The notes: a model not told the origin generated them from the letters alone. Positions 7,964-16,801 are shown, numbered from the stretch's first letter. The stretch: 64,000 nt of DNA from Clostridium sp. E02 (GCF_003833015.1 NZ_RJLQ01000021.1:1-64000); one strand, 5' to 3'. A program made the numbers and translations.

Positions 7964-9390
7964 TGATTTTTTACTCCTTTATTTTCAAAATAATTTTCTA
8001 TGGCTGAAGTAATCCCCTCACTATAAGTCGGATGTGCACGCATGGCAAATAAAAGTTGATTCACTGTCAATCCATTGGCGATTGCTGTTGTCAGTTCACT
8101 GATCATGTCAGTTGCCCGTTTGCAGACAATCTGAGCCCCTACGAGGGTTTCTGAATATTCCTCAAATACCAGATGAATAAATCCATTTTCTTCTCTCGTA
8201 ATAATTGATTTCCCATTCCCACTCATGGAACATCGTCCACAGCGAACTTTCATATTAGAAGCAATTGCCGCCTCTCTGGTAATTCCAACAGAAGCAATCT
8301 CCGGTTCCGTATAAATACAGCTTGGGACAACAGGCAACTCTACAAACATACCGTTTGGCACTACACTAAGCCGTATGGTATGATTCACTCCTGCTATTTC
8401 TTCTACCACATAGGTGCCTTGTGCTGCCGCTACGTGAGCCAGTCTGATATCTGCTGCCACATCACCGATGGCATAGATCCCTGAAACACTGGTATGGAAT
8501 TTGGAATCCACTTTCAAACATCCACTTTTCATTTCTATCCCCACATCTTCTCCCAGCAATCCATCCAGATAGGGTTTTCTTCCCGCAGCAATTAATACAT
8601 GGCCTGATCGAATAATCTGTTTTGAACCGTTTTTTTCAAACTCGCAAATAAGTCCCTGCGGATCTTCTCTAATCTCTTTTATTTTTGCCTGACAATGTAC
8701 CGTAATTCCCTTTTTTATAAGATCAGCCTCCAAAGCGCTGGAAACTTCTTGGTCCATTGGCCCTAATAGAGAGTTTTCCCGTTCTAATATCGTTACCTGT
8801 GAACAAAGCGCTCGAAATATGGTTGCAAATTCCACACCAATCACGCCTCCCCCTACGATAATCAACCGGTCATAATTCCATACATCAGAAGCCAGCAATC
8901 GGTCACTGGTTAACACTCCTGGCAGATCATTTCCTGGTATTTCAGGAATTACAGATTCTGCCCCCGTTGCAATTATAATGTGATCTGCCTCATAATAATC
9001 TTTGCCAGCTGGACCATTGACTTCTACGGTATGCCCCCTGCGAATGGTTGCTTTCCCATAAAGAGTCGTAACACCTGCCTGTTCTAATTGTTCTTCAATT
9101 TCTTTCCGGTAAGATTTTACAGACCTCTTTTTATACTGCTGCATCTTTTGAAAGTCAAAGGCTATAAAATCACTGGACACACCAAACTGATCGCTGTTTT
9201 TTAAGGTTTCAAAAATACTGGAAGCATAAAGCAGTGATTTCGTTGGAATGCAGCCTTTATTCACACAGGTACCACCAATTTTTTCTTTTTCCACAATCGC
9301 CGTATTCATTCCCAGTGTAGCTGCTTTTAAAGCCGCCGTATATCCCCCTGGGCCTCCTCCAATAATCAAAAGATCAAAATGGACTGCCAT
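7960..9390 (-). CDS. lpdA: dihydrolipoyl dehydrogenase-like pyridine nucleotide-disulfide oxidoreductase
   Basis: The 476-residue product has an N-terminal FAD site (GGGPGGYTAA), the redox disulfide motif GGTCVNKGCIPTK, a central NAD(H) site (GGGVIGVE), a second FAD motif ending in AIGDVA, and the C-terminal dimerisation domain with HAHPT-like RAHPTYSE. In 2-oxoacid dehydrogenase or glycine-cleavage complexes such enzymes reoxidise lipoamide. No E1, E2 or lipoyl protein is nearby, so the partner is uncertain and another disulfide substrate is possible. I place the start at ATG 9390, six bases after GGGAGG, where it overlaps the HAD gene stop. Confidence 0.85.
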   Translation of the reverse strand: MAVHFDLLIIGGGPGGYTAALKAATLGMNTAIVEKEKIGGTCVNKGCIPTKSLLYASSIFETLKNSDQFGVSSDFIAFDFQKMQQYKKRSVKSYRKEIEEQLEQAGVTTLYGKATIRRGHTVEVNGPAGKDYYEADHIIIATGAESVIPEIPGNDLPGVLTSDRLLASDVWNYDRLIIVGGGVIGVEFATIFRALCSQVTILERENSLLGPMDQEVSSALEADLIKKGITVHCQAKIKEIREDPQGLICEFEKNGSKQIIRSGHVLIAAGRKPYLDGLLGEDVGIEMKSGCLKVDSKFHTSVSGIYAIGDVAADIRLAHVAAAQGTYVVEEIAGVNHTIRLSVVPNGMFVELPVVPSCIYTEPEIASVGITREAAIASNMKVRCGRCSMSGNGKSIITREENGFIHLVFEEYSETLVGAQIVCKRATDMISELTTAIANGLTVNQLLFAMRAHPTYSEGITSAIENYFENKGVKNQ

Positions 9391-10184
9391 CAATTCCCTC
9401 CCTGACGGATTAACTTAAAATGAAGACAGGCGTTTTTAATTCCATCCTGATCAATGGGATCTGTTACATAGTCGGCTGCCTGTTTCAGTTCTTCCATAGC
9501 ATTTCCCATGGCAATTCCGATTCCAGCCGCTTTAACTATATCAAAATCATTCATACTATCTCCAAATGCCACTGTCTTAGACAGAGGCAGACCATAATAA
9601 TCACAGAGCCGTTTCAAACCGACTGCCTTGGATGCTTTTTTCTCTACCACATCTGCCCCATTCTTATCTGCAAACATATGTACATGAATGTCTGGAAACA
9701 TTTCTACTATGCGTTTTGCCCCTGTTTCATTCCCTATATAAGCCATGGTTCTTACATCTTGATTCAAAAGCCCCTTCGCATCTTCAAATTTCCGGCCACA
9801 TTCCCCCCATAGATTTTTATCATGTTCCATCACCACTTCGGGGTGTACGTAGTAATCAAAGCCTTCCACAGTTGTACCCACACTATAAGGGGTGGTTTCA
9901 ACATAGTCAAGTATTTGCTTTAATAGCTGCTTATCAAATGTGTGCTCATAAATCACCTGGTCCCCTACGGTAACCTTGGTTCCATTTAGATGAATAATGG
10001 CATCTGGTTTGATCTGATCACGAACCTCTGTACTAAATATAGAATCCATATCTCTTCCGGTTGCCAACACAATGGTGTGATTTTCTCGCAGTCTCTCTAT
10101 GGTTTCGAGTGCACTTTTTGGAATGGTCCAGTCCTTATGGTCAAGCAATGTCATATCTACATCAAAACTCACAATTGGTTTCAT
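9390..10184 (-). CDS. Cof-type HAD-IIB phosphatase
   Basis: A 264-residue HAD hydrolase. Motif I is DVDMTLL (residues ~8-14), motif II is the Thr in LATGRD, and motif III/IV is the Lys region followed by GDSMNDFDI. The Cof cap domain sits between motifs II and III. Family members dephosphorylate sugar phosphates, FMN or pyridoxal phosphate; the substrate here cannot be read from sequence. It is the first gene of a three-gene unit (HAD, flavoprotein, aminopeptidase) joined by overlapping start and stop codons. Confidence 0.87.
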   Translation of the reverse strand: MKPIVSFDVDMTLLDHKDWTIPKSALETIERLRENHTIVLATGRDMDSIFSTEVRDQIKPDAIIHLNGTKVTVGDQVIYEHTFDKQLLKQILDYVETTPYSVGTTVEGFDYYVHPEVVMEHDKNLWGECGRKFEDAKGLLNQDVRTMAYIGNETGAKRIVEMFPDIHVHMFADKNGADVVEKKASKAVGLKRLCDYYGLPLSKTVAFGDSMNDFDIVKAAGIGIAMGNAMEELKQAADYVTDPIDQDGIKNACLHFKLIRQGGN

Positions 10185-10266
10185 CTATTATCACCTATTT
10201 TTCTTCTAAATTTGCCTTGTCTTACTCATCATATATTAAATTAGAAAATTTTTCAAGAAATATACT

Positions 10267-10295
10267 TTACCAATCCAAAACTTTCTGCTATAATG
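10267..10295 (+). promoter_or_regulatory. promoter of tRNA-Pro
   Basis: TTTACC at 10267-10272 and TATAAT at 10290-10295 with a 17-bp spacer, 17 bases before the tRNA. Confidence 0.65.
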
Positions 10296-10312
10296 TCATA
10301 GTGTTGAAGAAC

Positions 10313-10386
10313 GGAGTATGGCGTAGTTTGGTAGCGCGCTCGGCTGGGGGCCGAGAGGTCGCAGGTTCAAATCCTGTTACTCCGAT
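10313..10386 (+). tRNA. tRNA-Pro (anticodon GGG)
   Basis: A full cloverleaf: acceptor arms CGGAGTA/TACTCCG, anticodon stem CTCGG/CCGAG around loop CTGGGGG (anticodon GGG), and a T arm GCAGGTTCAAATCCTGT. CCA is not encoded. A weak AAAAGCT/AGCTTTT stem with four T at 10400-10426 may end the transcript. Confidence 0.93.
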
Positions 10387-10426
10387 TATTATATTAGAAA
10401 AAGCTAGATTTTACAAAGCTTTTGTC

Positions 10427-10689
10427 TGCGTTTCCTAATTCTTTCAATCCTCAAGCAATTTCAGCTTGCGCATTAAAGCATTCTCCTTTTCGTTATTAAA
10501 CATAGTTCCCCATGTAAACCAAGCATAGAAATCATGCTGGTTTTATTTTATTAAGTTAACTGGAATTGCACAATGTCTATTTCCTCCCGGCGGCAGTTTC
10601 ATTTTTTTGATCTTGAGATAAGTCACATTTTCTGCATGGCTGTTATTGCCAACAGCCTCACCACCTCACTTTAGTTTGTTTAGGGGAAT
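10427..10689. other. intergenic; an open minus frame without a start, nothing else
   Basis: A 40-codon open minus frame (10665 down to the stop at 10543) contains KIKKMKLPPGG but lacks a start codon with a ribosome-binding site. It may be a gene remnant. I see no RNA, repeat or promoter here. Confidence 0.3.
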
Positions 10690-10717
10690 AAAAAAGAGAC
10701 ACCTTGGCGCCTCTTTT
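10690..10717 (-). terminator. terminator of the 121-residue ORF
   Basis: Minus strand AAAAGAGGCGCC with a pairing GGTGTCTCTTTTTT arm forms a stem-loop followed by six T. Confidence 0.7.
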
Positions 10718-10733
10718 CTAATATTATTGATTA

Positions 10734-11099
10734 TTACTCATCATACCATTCTGCAAAACTTCCTTCATAAGCAGCATTATCACCACTAATGTATGTAATT
10801 ATAGTATCCGAATGGCCTCGTGAAGTATCCCCTTTGGGAGAATGGAAAAACACATAATCTTTAATGGTTGCCTGCCATGGTTTACCGTCTGCAGAGATAT
10901 AATTAATAATAGTATCTTTATGCCCTTCTTCTTTCTTTCCCTGATGCCAGTGAAAAAAGGCATTACCATCATCTACTACCTCTGCAAACCACAAACTAGA
11001 ATCATTCCAAGTTTTGTACGCAATAAATTTACTTACAGTTTTTACTGAATGATTTGACATAAGTTGGTTCACAAAAACTGGTCTTTGGTACTTACTCAT
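10734..11099 (-). CDS. unknown 121-residue protein with internal repeats
   Basis: I do not recognise a family. The protein is rich in Trp, Tyr, His and Asp. It has two related stretches (GHKDTIINYISADG at ~60 and GHSDTIITYISGDN at ~97) separated by a Trp/Phe-rich segment, suggesting a duplicated beta-strand unit. There is no signal peptide or membrane segment. The start at 11099 follows AGGAGG by seven or eight bases; the longer frame to 11150 has no site. It stands alone with its own terminator. Confidence 0.7.
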   Translation of the reverse strand: MSKYQRPVFVNQLMSNHSVKTVSKFIAYKTWNDSSLWFAEVVDDGNAFFHWHQGKKEEGHKDTIINYISADGKPWQATIKDYVFFHSPKGDTSRGHSDTIITYISGDNAAYEGSFAEWYDE

Positions 11100-11235
11100 G
11101 CTATTTCCTCCTTCGTTATTTTGTTTCGCGTGGTTATAACTTGAAAACAAATACCGTAAATAAAATATCTATATATTTAATTATACGCTTATTTAAATCT
11201 AAATCAAACTCCTAACATATCGCAATAATCGACAA

Positions 11236-11733
11236 TTAAATTCTAAATACTACAATCATAAGAAGTGGTCCAACGGTTCCAGCAAAATTTATTGTAACCG
11301 GACCGTCAGAAGCATTAATGAATGCAATTTAATCACCAGCGGTGGCTGCATAAACAGTGCTACTACCTGTTATGGCTGGATTTGTCGCCGTAACACCCAT
11401 TCCCGCTATAAATATGCTACCAGGTATTAACACCATATTAACTTGTGTAGTTAGCGTTGCAGGAGTCGCAGCAATTGCCATCTTCCAATCAAAAACATAA
11501 GTGCCAGTTGTGTTGATTGTAAATATCCCCGTTGTTGAATTATAACTAAAATCGCTTCCAACGATAATTACGTTTTCATAAGCAATAATAGTATTTATAG
11601 GAATATTCAACTTATTAACGGTGATTTTTCCGTTTAGATAAGAATTAAAACCTGGACCTATCGCTCCAGTCGGTCCAATCGGTCCAGTTGATCCAGTCGC
11701 TCCGGTGGCTCCAGTCGCTCCAGTCGCTTTCAA
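11236..11733 (-). pseudogene. decayed collagen-like (BclA-type) surface glycoprotein gene
   Basis: The minus frame opens with Gly-X-Y triplets (GATGATGATGSTGPIGPTGAIGPG), then a ~115-residue beta-rich domain like the C-terminal trimerisation domain of clostridial and Bacillus exosporium collagen-like proteins. A TAA at 11329-11331 interrupts it. The same frame then continues for 30 codons (IAFINASDGPVTINFAG...) to 11236, matching how such domains normally end. At the 5' side there is no ribosome-binding site, and an in-frame stop lies a few codons upstream. Both facts indicate a nonsense-bearing, 5'-truncated gene. Confidence 0.75.
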
Positions 11734-11768
11734 ATCAATGAGAAGCGAGAACGTAAGTTCTTACAGCC

Positions 11769-11797
11769 TTGTTATTTCCATGAAAATATGATACTAT
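11769..11797 (+). promoter_or_regulatory. promoter of the lipoprotein gene
   Basis: TTGTTA at 11769-11774 and TACTAT at 11792-11797 with a 17-bp spacer, 80 bases before the lipoprotein start. Confidence 0.55.
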
Positions 11798-11877
11798 ATA
11801 TTTGGTAATTTTTTCTATTTTCAATGGGATTAAATTACCTATATTTTTTATCATATACAAAGGAAAAGAGGAAACGT

Positions 11878-12453
11878 ATGAAAAAGTTATTATTGGTATC
11901 TCTATTATGTGTCGCAACAATCACAGCTACTGCATGTGGAAGCAAGGCAACCGCCGAAAAGGGGGAAAACACGAGCAAAGCAGAAGTAACCACTTCCGAA
12001 GAAACCACGGAAGCAGAAACAGAAGCTGTTTCAGAGACGATTCCATTGGGTGAATCGGCAAAAATCGGTGAATGGACTGTGACCGTTAACAATATGCAGA
12101 TATTAGATACGGTACCTGACACATACGGTCAGTTTAACCCAGATGAAGGGAATAAATATTTATTAATCACACTGACTGCTTCCAATGAAGGAAAAAAAGC
12201 GGATACCTTCCTCTCCACATTCCCCATGGAAGATGATATTTCAGCAAAAGTTCTATTCGGGGATGGCTACGAATTTAGCCAGACTAACTTACTGGGGTAT
12301 ACAAAATCCATCGTTAGCTCCAGCGTTAATCCATTATCATCAAAAGAGGGAAACATAGCATTTAAGATTCCAGATAGCGTGGGTTCTTCCGAAGATCCAC
12401 TCACTCTTGTATTCACTTGTGGCAATGAGACGTTAAATTTCTCAATCCGCTAA
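11878..12453 (+). CDS. DUF4352-type lipoprotein
   Basis: The 191-residue product begins with a lipoprotein signal (MKKLLLVSLLCV...TATACGS, Cys near residue 19). A Thr/Glu-rich linker follows to residue ~55, then an immunoglobulin-like domain of the DUF4352 kind (GEWTVTVNNMQI ... NKYLLITLTASNEGKKADTF). Such proteins sit on the outer face of the membrane; their role is not defined. The start is taken at ATG 11878 with GAGG six bases upstream, which gives the signal peptide a proper n-region; a frame from 11824 would bury it. The gene is monocistronic. Confidence 0.8.
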   Translation: MKKLLLVSLLCVATITATACGSKATAEKGENTSKAEVTTSEETTEAETEAVSETIPLGESAKIGEWTVTVNNMQILDTVPDTYGQFNPDEGNKYLLITLTASNEGKKADTFLSTFPMEDDISAKVLFGDGYEFSQTNLLGYTKSIVSSSVNPLSSKEGNIAFKIPDSVGSSEDPLTLVFTCGNETLNFSIR

Positions 12454-12780
12454 CCATCAGCTTGTTCACAGATGATGGAAACATGCATATAATACAGTAC
12501 AGAACAAGGATAGGAAAGCAAACAGGTAGAACTGGCAACAAAAACCGCCATAAAACCGCCTTACCAACGAGAAACAACTCATTGACCCTTGTTGCCATGA
12601 ATCCCTTTTGGCTTACCTTGTTTTGTAAAACTGCCCGATCATAAGTATTAGACCTCATCAGGGCGAAAATCAGAATTCTGGTTTTCGTCCTTTTTATGAA
12701 TCTTGATTTTTTTTATTCGTAATAAAAAATTACGTATAAGTCAAAGTTAAGGTGCACATGATAGCAATGAGGTGATAACC
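12454..12780. other. intergenic with one terminator
   Basis: Apart from the stem-loop at 12661-12690 and the ribosome-binding site of the next small gene, I see nothing. The short frames on both strands lack ribosome-binding sites. Confidence 0.5.
12661..12695 (+). terminator. rho-independent terminator
   Basis: GGGCGAAAATCAG and CTGGTTTTCGTCC pair across AATT and are followed by five T. It is about 200 bases past the lipoprotein stop. Confidence 0.75.
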
Positions 12781-12924
12781 ATGTCATATATAGCTCCTGC
12801 CGTCCAGGCGAAATTTGAAACCCTGTCCACTGACTTAAAAAATGAGATTTTGGAGCGGAACGTTCAAATTAACACCATCCATGACTTAATTCATGTGCTA
12901 GAAGAGATCACAGACGGCAAATAA
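12781..12924 (+). CDS. small conserved-looking protein of 47 residues
   Basis: ATG at 12781 follows GAGGTG by nine bases. The 47-residue product (MSYIAPAVQAKFETLS ... HDLIHVLEEITDGK) is amphipathic and helical, with no signal. I recall similar unnamed small proteins in Lachnospiraceae but cannot name a function. It is followed eight bases later by its own terminator, which supports a real gene. Confidence 0.7.
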   Translation: MSYIAPAVQAKFETLSTDLKNEILERNVQINTIHDLIHVLEEITDGK

Positions 12925-12931
12925 GTAATTC

Positions 12932-12970
12932 AAAAACAGCCCCGGAACCGTATGTTCTGTGGCTGTTTTT
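12932..12970 (+). terminator. terminator of the 47-residue gene
   Basis: AAAAACAGCC pairs with GGCTGTTTTT around a CGGAAC...GTTCTG inner stem, with a T run on the plus strand. Confidence 0.85.
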
Positions 12971-12990
12971 CAAACAGTTTATAATTTACA

Positions 12991-13245
12991 CTATCTCCAA
13001 CTTCTGAAATAAGAATTGGATCCATAGCAGGAAGAACTATTTCTTCCAGACGTATAGCAATTTCTGCTGTTTCTGTTGCTGCATCCGTACTGGCTTAAAT
13101 TGAAATTTCCAAACTGCCCATAACAATTAGAAGAGAAACAGTTAGAATAGGAATTCGAACAACTTGCTGCTTGTGCTGTCATTGGTACACCTGCAATGGA
13201 AAGAACGGTAGCTGCTGCTAAAATAAATACTGGTAATTTTCTCAT
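12991..13245 (-). CDS. secreted small Ser/Asn/Cys-rich protein
   Basis: The 84-residue product has a clear Sec signal peptide (MRKLPVFILAAATVLSIAGV...AQAA, cleavage near residue 26). The remainder of about 58 residues is rich in Ser, Asn and Tyr, with eight Cys. No membrane anchor follows. It could be a spore- or envelope-associated structural peptide, but the family is unknown to me. GGAGG lies eight bases before the ATG. Confidence 0.75.
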   Translation of the reverse strand: MRKLPVFILAAATVLSIAGVPMTAQAASCSNSYSNCFSSNCYGQFGNFNLSQYGCSNRNSRNCYTSGRNSSSCYGSNSYFRSWR

Positions 13246-13344
13246 GGAAATATCCTCCTTATATGTTACACATTTATTACATTTCTGTTACATTTTGTAT
13301 ATTAACATACAGGAAATGGAATTTCATTAGGAGAAAAATGGCAA

Positions 13345-14229
13345 TTATCCTTTCATTAACATCTGATGCTCATCCCATGCCAATTTTAATGCTCCCATAA
13401 TCCCCTGGTTGTCATTAAGGCTAGGTAATACAAGATAATGTTCCAGATCAGAAAGTTCTTTTGTCTTAATATAGCCACCCAACTGACGGCTTACTTCCTC
13501 TCGTATCATTGGCATCAAATGTTCCTGGTGCATCACACCTCCGCCAAGTATTATTCTCTGGGGAGAAAGGACCATAATATAGTCTACAATGGCTTGAGCA
13601 ATATAATATGCTTCTAATTCCCACACCTCTGGCTGATTTACCAGTTCAGCCCCTCCTTTTCCCCATCTGGCTTCAATGGCAGGTCCTGCTGCTAGTCCCT
13701 CCAAACAAGTCTTGTGGTAGGGGCAGGTTCCTTCAAACGAATCCTTTGGGTGTTTTGATAACAGAAGATGACCACCTTCTGGGTGAAGCATTCCGTGAAG
13801 AAGCTTGCCATTGGTTATAACACCTGCTCCCACCCCAGTACCAATGGTGATATACATACTGCTATTCAACCCCTTTGTGATTCCCCAGGTTGCCTCTCCA
13901 AGGGCTGAACCATTCACATCCGTATCAAATCCCACTGGAACGTTTAAAGCCTCCTGAAAGGCTCCTACTATATTGTAATTTACCCAGGCAAGTTTGGGAG
14001 TTGTTGTAATATACCCATAAGTCTCGGAATCTCGATTTAAATCGATTGGACCAAAACAACCGATTCCAAGCGCCTCGATGTCTTTGTCTTTAAAATATCG
14101 GATCAGTTCTTTCATGGTTTTTTCCGGAGTTTCTGTTTTAACGGAGATCCGTTCAAAAATCTCACCTTTTTCATTTCCAATGGCACAAACCATCTTAGTA
14201 CCGCCTGCTTCTAATGCACCTAGTCTCAT
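13345..14229 (-). CDS. ROK-family fructokinase
   Basis: A 294-residue ROK kinase. The N-terminal phosphate loop is GALEAGGTKMVCAIG; the ROK signature and Zn site appear as HPEGGHLLLSKHP, then CPYHKTCLEGLAAGPAIE, with the His and Cys Zn ligands in place. The form lacking an N-terminal HTH and carrying EGLAAGPA is typical of Mg2+-dependent fructokinases (fructose to fructose-6-P with ATP). It ends a unit of SDR, GntR, mannose-6-P isomerase and kinase. With ManA beside it, fructose or mannose metabolism is likely. Confidence 0.85.
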   Translation of the reverse strand: MRLGALEAGGTKMVCAIGNEKGEIFERISVKTETPEKTMKELIRYFKDKDIEALGIGCFGPIDLNRDSETYGYITTTPKLAWVNYNIVGAFQEALNVPVGFDTDVNGSALGEATWGITKGLNSSMYITIGTGVGAGVITNGKLLHGMLHPEGGHLLLSKHPKDSFEGTCPYHKTCLEGLAAGPAIEARWGKGGAELVNQPEVWELEAYYIAQAIVDYIMVLSPQRIILGGGVMHQEHLMPMIREEVSRQLGGYIKTKELSDLEHYLVLPSLNDNQGIMGALKLAWDEHQMLMKG

Positions 14230-14239
14230 AATGTTCTCC

Positions 14240-15172
14240 TTATTCTGGATTGGAACAGATGACTGTCATTGTTCCTTCAAATCTCAATTCTCCACTTTTT
14301 GCGGGTATGATAAAATGCTGACCAGCTTCGAGTGGAATTCCATTCACGGAACCAGCTCCACTGATTACACTTACATTGGTAAAATACGGTTTAAACTCTT
14401 TTGTGAAGATACCATCAATCTCGTATTTATCTACAGAAAAATATTTACAAGTCACGAGATGGGTATGAATGGCACCTGAAAGATTTTCTACCACTGGGTT
14501 AATTTCAAAATCCTTAAATGGCGCCCGGATGGTTGCAATACTCTGCTCCACATGAAGCTGTCTTGGTTTTCCATCTGAGAGACGATCATAATCGTACACC
14601 CGATAGGTTATATCACTGCTCTGCTGAGTTTCAAGAATCATAGTTCCGCCCTTAATGGCATGAACGCAACCTGGATTAATCTGAAAAAAGTCTCCTTTTT
14701 TCACTGGAATCCTGCGGATAAATTCATCCCATTGATGATTCTGGATCATAGCCTCCATCTCTTCTTGGTTCTTTGCGTGATGCCCAATGACAATCTCCGT
14801 ATCCGGTTCACAGTCTAGAATATACCAGCATTCCGTCTTCCCAAGAGATCCCTTTTCATGAATTTTTGCATAATTATTATCTGGATGAACCTGAATACTT
14901 AAATCCTTCTTTGCATCTATAATTTTAACCAGAAGAGGAAACTCGTCTCCCTTATAATGTCCAAATAAATCAGGGTTCTCTTTCCATAGACTGCTTAAAG
15001 ATCTACCATCATAAATACCGCCCGCGATCCGGCACTCGCCGTTCTTATGAGCGCTAATTGCCCAGCATTCTCCCGTGCTATTACTTGGCAATTCATAGCC
15101 AAATACTTCTCTAAGTCTTTCTCCGCCCCAAATAGCTTCCTTAAATACTGGTTCCAGAAACAATAATTCCAT
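14240..15172 (-). CDS. manA: class I mannose-6-phosphate isomerase
   Basis: The 310-residue protein has the short bacterial ManA form: EPVFKEAIWGG at the N-terminus, metal ligands in IQVHPDN and KTECWY, and a catalytic region around INPGCVHAIKGG. It interconverts mannose-6-P and fructose-6-P using Zn2+. AGGAGG precedes the ATG. It lies ten bases upstream of the ROK kinase and 12 bases downstream of the GntR gene, so all three are co-transcribed. Confidence 0.9.
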   Translation of the reverse strand: MELLFLEPVFKEAIWGGERLREVFGYELPSNSTGECWAISAHKNGECRIAGGIYDGRSLSSLWKENPDLFGHYKGDEFPLLVKIIDAKKDLSIQVHPDNNYAKIHEKGSLGKTECWYILDCEPDTEIVIGHHAKNQEEMEAMIQNHQWDEFIRRIPVKKGDFFQINPGCVHAIKGGTMILETQQSSDITYRVYDYDRLSDGKPRQLHVEQSIATIRAPFKDFEINPVVENLSGAIHTHLVTCKYFSVDKYEIDGIFTKEFKPYFTNVSVISGAGSVNGIPLEAGQHFIIPAKSGELRFEGTMTVICSNPE

Positions 15173-15184
15173 CTGTCTTCCTCC

Positions 15185-15874
15185 TTATGCGTCAACAAAA
15201 AAGTCTTTGTATTCCACTTCAATCTGAACCTTCATACGTTTCATACTATAATAAAGATGTTCCCGGAGGGATCGTTCCAGGCCTTCAATATCTTTTTTCT
15301 CCAATAATTCAAATAACTCCGTATGCTCTCTGATAATTCTGGTAAAATCTGTTTCTGTCACAAAATCAAGCATACGAAATCTTGTATAATGAAGTTGTTG
15401 TGCCTGTATCATATCCCAGAGTTTCTGTTTGCCAGTTGCGTGAAACCATATGGCATGCATCTGTGCATCAATCCGGTAAAACTGCTCTGGTTCAAACTCT
15501 TTCTCCATAATGAGCGCCTGTTGTTTGCGGATCATATAACGCACTTCTTCCATCCAAAGAGGAGTCGCCATATCCATAAAATCCCGCATAACCATGGTTT
15601 CCACTGCAACTCGCATATAGATCATTTGTTTGATATTATCCAGATCAAGAAGCGTTACCTGAGTCCCCGAATAAGGGACTGAGAGAACAAATCCCTGTTC
15701 CTGTAGTCTTCTGACCGCTTCTCTGACTGGAGTCCGAGATACGGCAAACCGCTCACAAATCTCATTTTCACTTATCATCTGTCCTGGCTTTAATTCCAAA
15801 TCCAGAATTTCCTGTTTTAATGTTTCAAATACCAGTTCGCCGCGGTTTTTATAGGTCTTGGTCTTTTCTTCCAT
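15185..15874 (-). CDS. GntR-family regulator, FadR subfamily
   Basis: The protein (229 residues from the preferred start) has an N-terminal winged HTH (GQMISENEICERFAVSRTPVREAVRRLQEQG) and an all-helical FCD ligand domain. The FCD metal-binding His/Asp pattern is visible (for example RIDAQMHAIWFHATG). FCD regulators bind sugar acids or other carboxylates. ATG 15874 is preferred because GAGAGGG precedes it; an in-frame ATG at 15907 has no site. It follows the SDR gene after a stem-loop and probably acts on the paired TTTGTATACAAA-like palindromes upstream of that SDR. Confidence 0.85.
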   Translation of the reverse strand: MEEKTKTYKNRGELVFETLKQEILDLELKPGQMISENEICERFAVSRTPVREAVRRLQEQGFVLSVPYSGTQVTLLDLDNIKQMIYMRVAVETMVMRDFMDMATPLWMEEVRYMIRKQQALIMEKEFEPEQFYRIDAQMHAIWFHATGKQKLWDMIQAQQLHYTRFRMLDFVTETDFTRIIREHTELFELLEKKDIEGLERSLREHLYYSMKRMKVQIEVEYKDFFVDA

Positions 15875-15909
15875 AGATCCCTCTCCGTTTTCTTTACTCA
15901 ATGCCACAC

Positions 15910-15958
15910 AAAAGCTGCCATGACATTTGCCAAAATGGCAGACATCATGGCAGCTTTT
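15910..15958 (-). terminator. strong stem-loop between SDR and GntR genes
   Basis: Fourteen-base perfect arms (AAAAGCTGCCATGA and its complement) enclose a second nested TGCCA/TGGCA stem. Only four T follow, so it may be an mRNA processing or partial termination site that lowers gntR-manA-kinase expression relative to the SDR. Confidence 0.6.
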
Positions 15959-15991
15959 ATCTGGCGGGATATCCCCGCTCTGGCTCCCTCA

Positions 15992-16801
15992 TTACTGAGG
16001 CTGTTTGCCAATGTATGCTAAAATACCACCGTCAACATACAGAATATGTCCATTCACAAAGTCAGAAGCATCCGAAGATAAAAATACTGCAGGACCTGCA
16101 AGATCTTCCGCTTCTCCCCAACGCCCAGCTGGAGTTTTGGAAATGATAAACTGATCAAATGGATGTCTGGAACCATCTGCCTGAGTCTCGCGCAGAGGTG
16201 CAGTCTGAGGAGTCGCAATGTATCCAGGCCCGATCCCATTACACTGAATATTAAATTCACCGTATTCGGATGCAATGTTCTTAGTTAACATCTTAAGTCC
16301 GCCTTTTGCTGCTGCATATGCGGATACGGTCTCCCTGCCAAGTTCTGACATCATCGAACAGATATTAATAATTTTTCCATGGCCTTTTTTAATCATAGAA
16401 GGAATCACAGCTTTTGCTACGATAAATGGAGCGTTTAGATCCACATCAATCACCTGTCTAAACTGTTCCGCCGTCATGTCGCACATTGGTACTCGTTTGA
16501 TGATTCCTGCATTATTCACCAGAATATCAACCACACCTACCTCTGTCTCAATCTGTGCGACCAGCTTGTTTACCGCTTCTTCATCGGTTACATCACACAC
16601 ATAACCGTGTGCCTTTATGCCCTCTTCCTGATAGGAAGCAATTCCTTTATCCACCAATTCCTGTTTGATATCATTAAAAACAATCGTAGCACCTGCTGCC
16701 GCAAGACTTTTTGCGATCGCAAATCCGATGCCATATGAGGCACCTGTAACGAATGCCACTTTCCCCTCAAGAGAAAAGGTCTTTGCTAAATAATCATTCA
16801 T
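15992..16801 (-). CDS. short-chain dehydrogenase, gluconate 5-dehydrogenase-like
   Basis: The 269-residue classical SDR has the NAD(P) motif TGASYGIG, NNAG, catalytic Ser-Tyr-Lys (SMMSELGRETVSAYAAAKGG) and PGYI. Its similarity pattern (FSLEGKVAFVTGASYGIG, DGSRHPFDQFIISKTPAGRWG) is that of gluconate/2-keto-gluconate 5-reductases (IdnO/GNO group). I use ATG 16801 with AAAGGAG ten bases upstream. It heads the second sugar-acid unit and has its own operator pair. The exact sugar acid is not determined. Confidence 0.85.
   Translation of the reverse strand: MNDYLAKTFSLEGKVAFVTGASYGIGFAIAKSLAAAGATIVFNDIKQELVDKGIASYQEEGIKAHGYVCDVTDEEAVNKLVAQIETEVGVVDILVNNAGIIKRVPMCDMTAEQFRQVIDVDLNAPFIVAKAVIPSMIKKGHGKIINICSMMSELGRETVSAYAAAKGGLKMLTKNIASEYGEFNIQCNGIGPGYIATPQTAPLRETQADGSRHPFDQFIISKTPAGRWGEAEDLAGPAVFLSSDASDFVNGHILYVDGGILAYIGKQPQ

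Noticed and set aside
7960-9390. Mercuric or glutathione reductase
   Set aside because: The disulfide motif and C-terminus fit dihydrolipoyl dehydrogenase better, and no mer genes are present.
10543-10665. Forty-codon minus frame after tRNA-Pro
   Set aside because: No start codon with a ribosome-binding site. It is noted only as a possible remnant.
11735-11920. Sixty-one-codon minus frame over the lipoprotein promoter
   Set aside because: No ribosome-binding site, and it overlaps a good plus-strand promoter and start.
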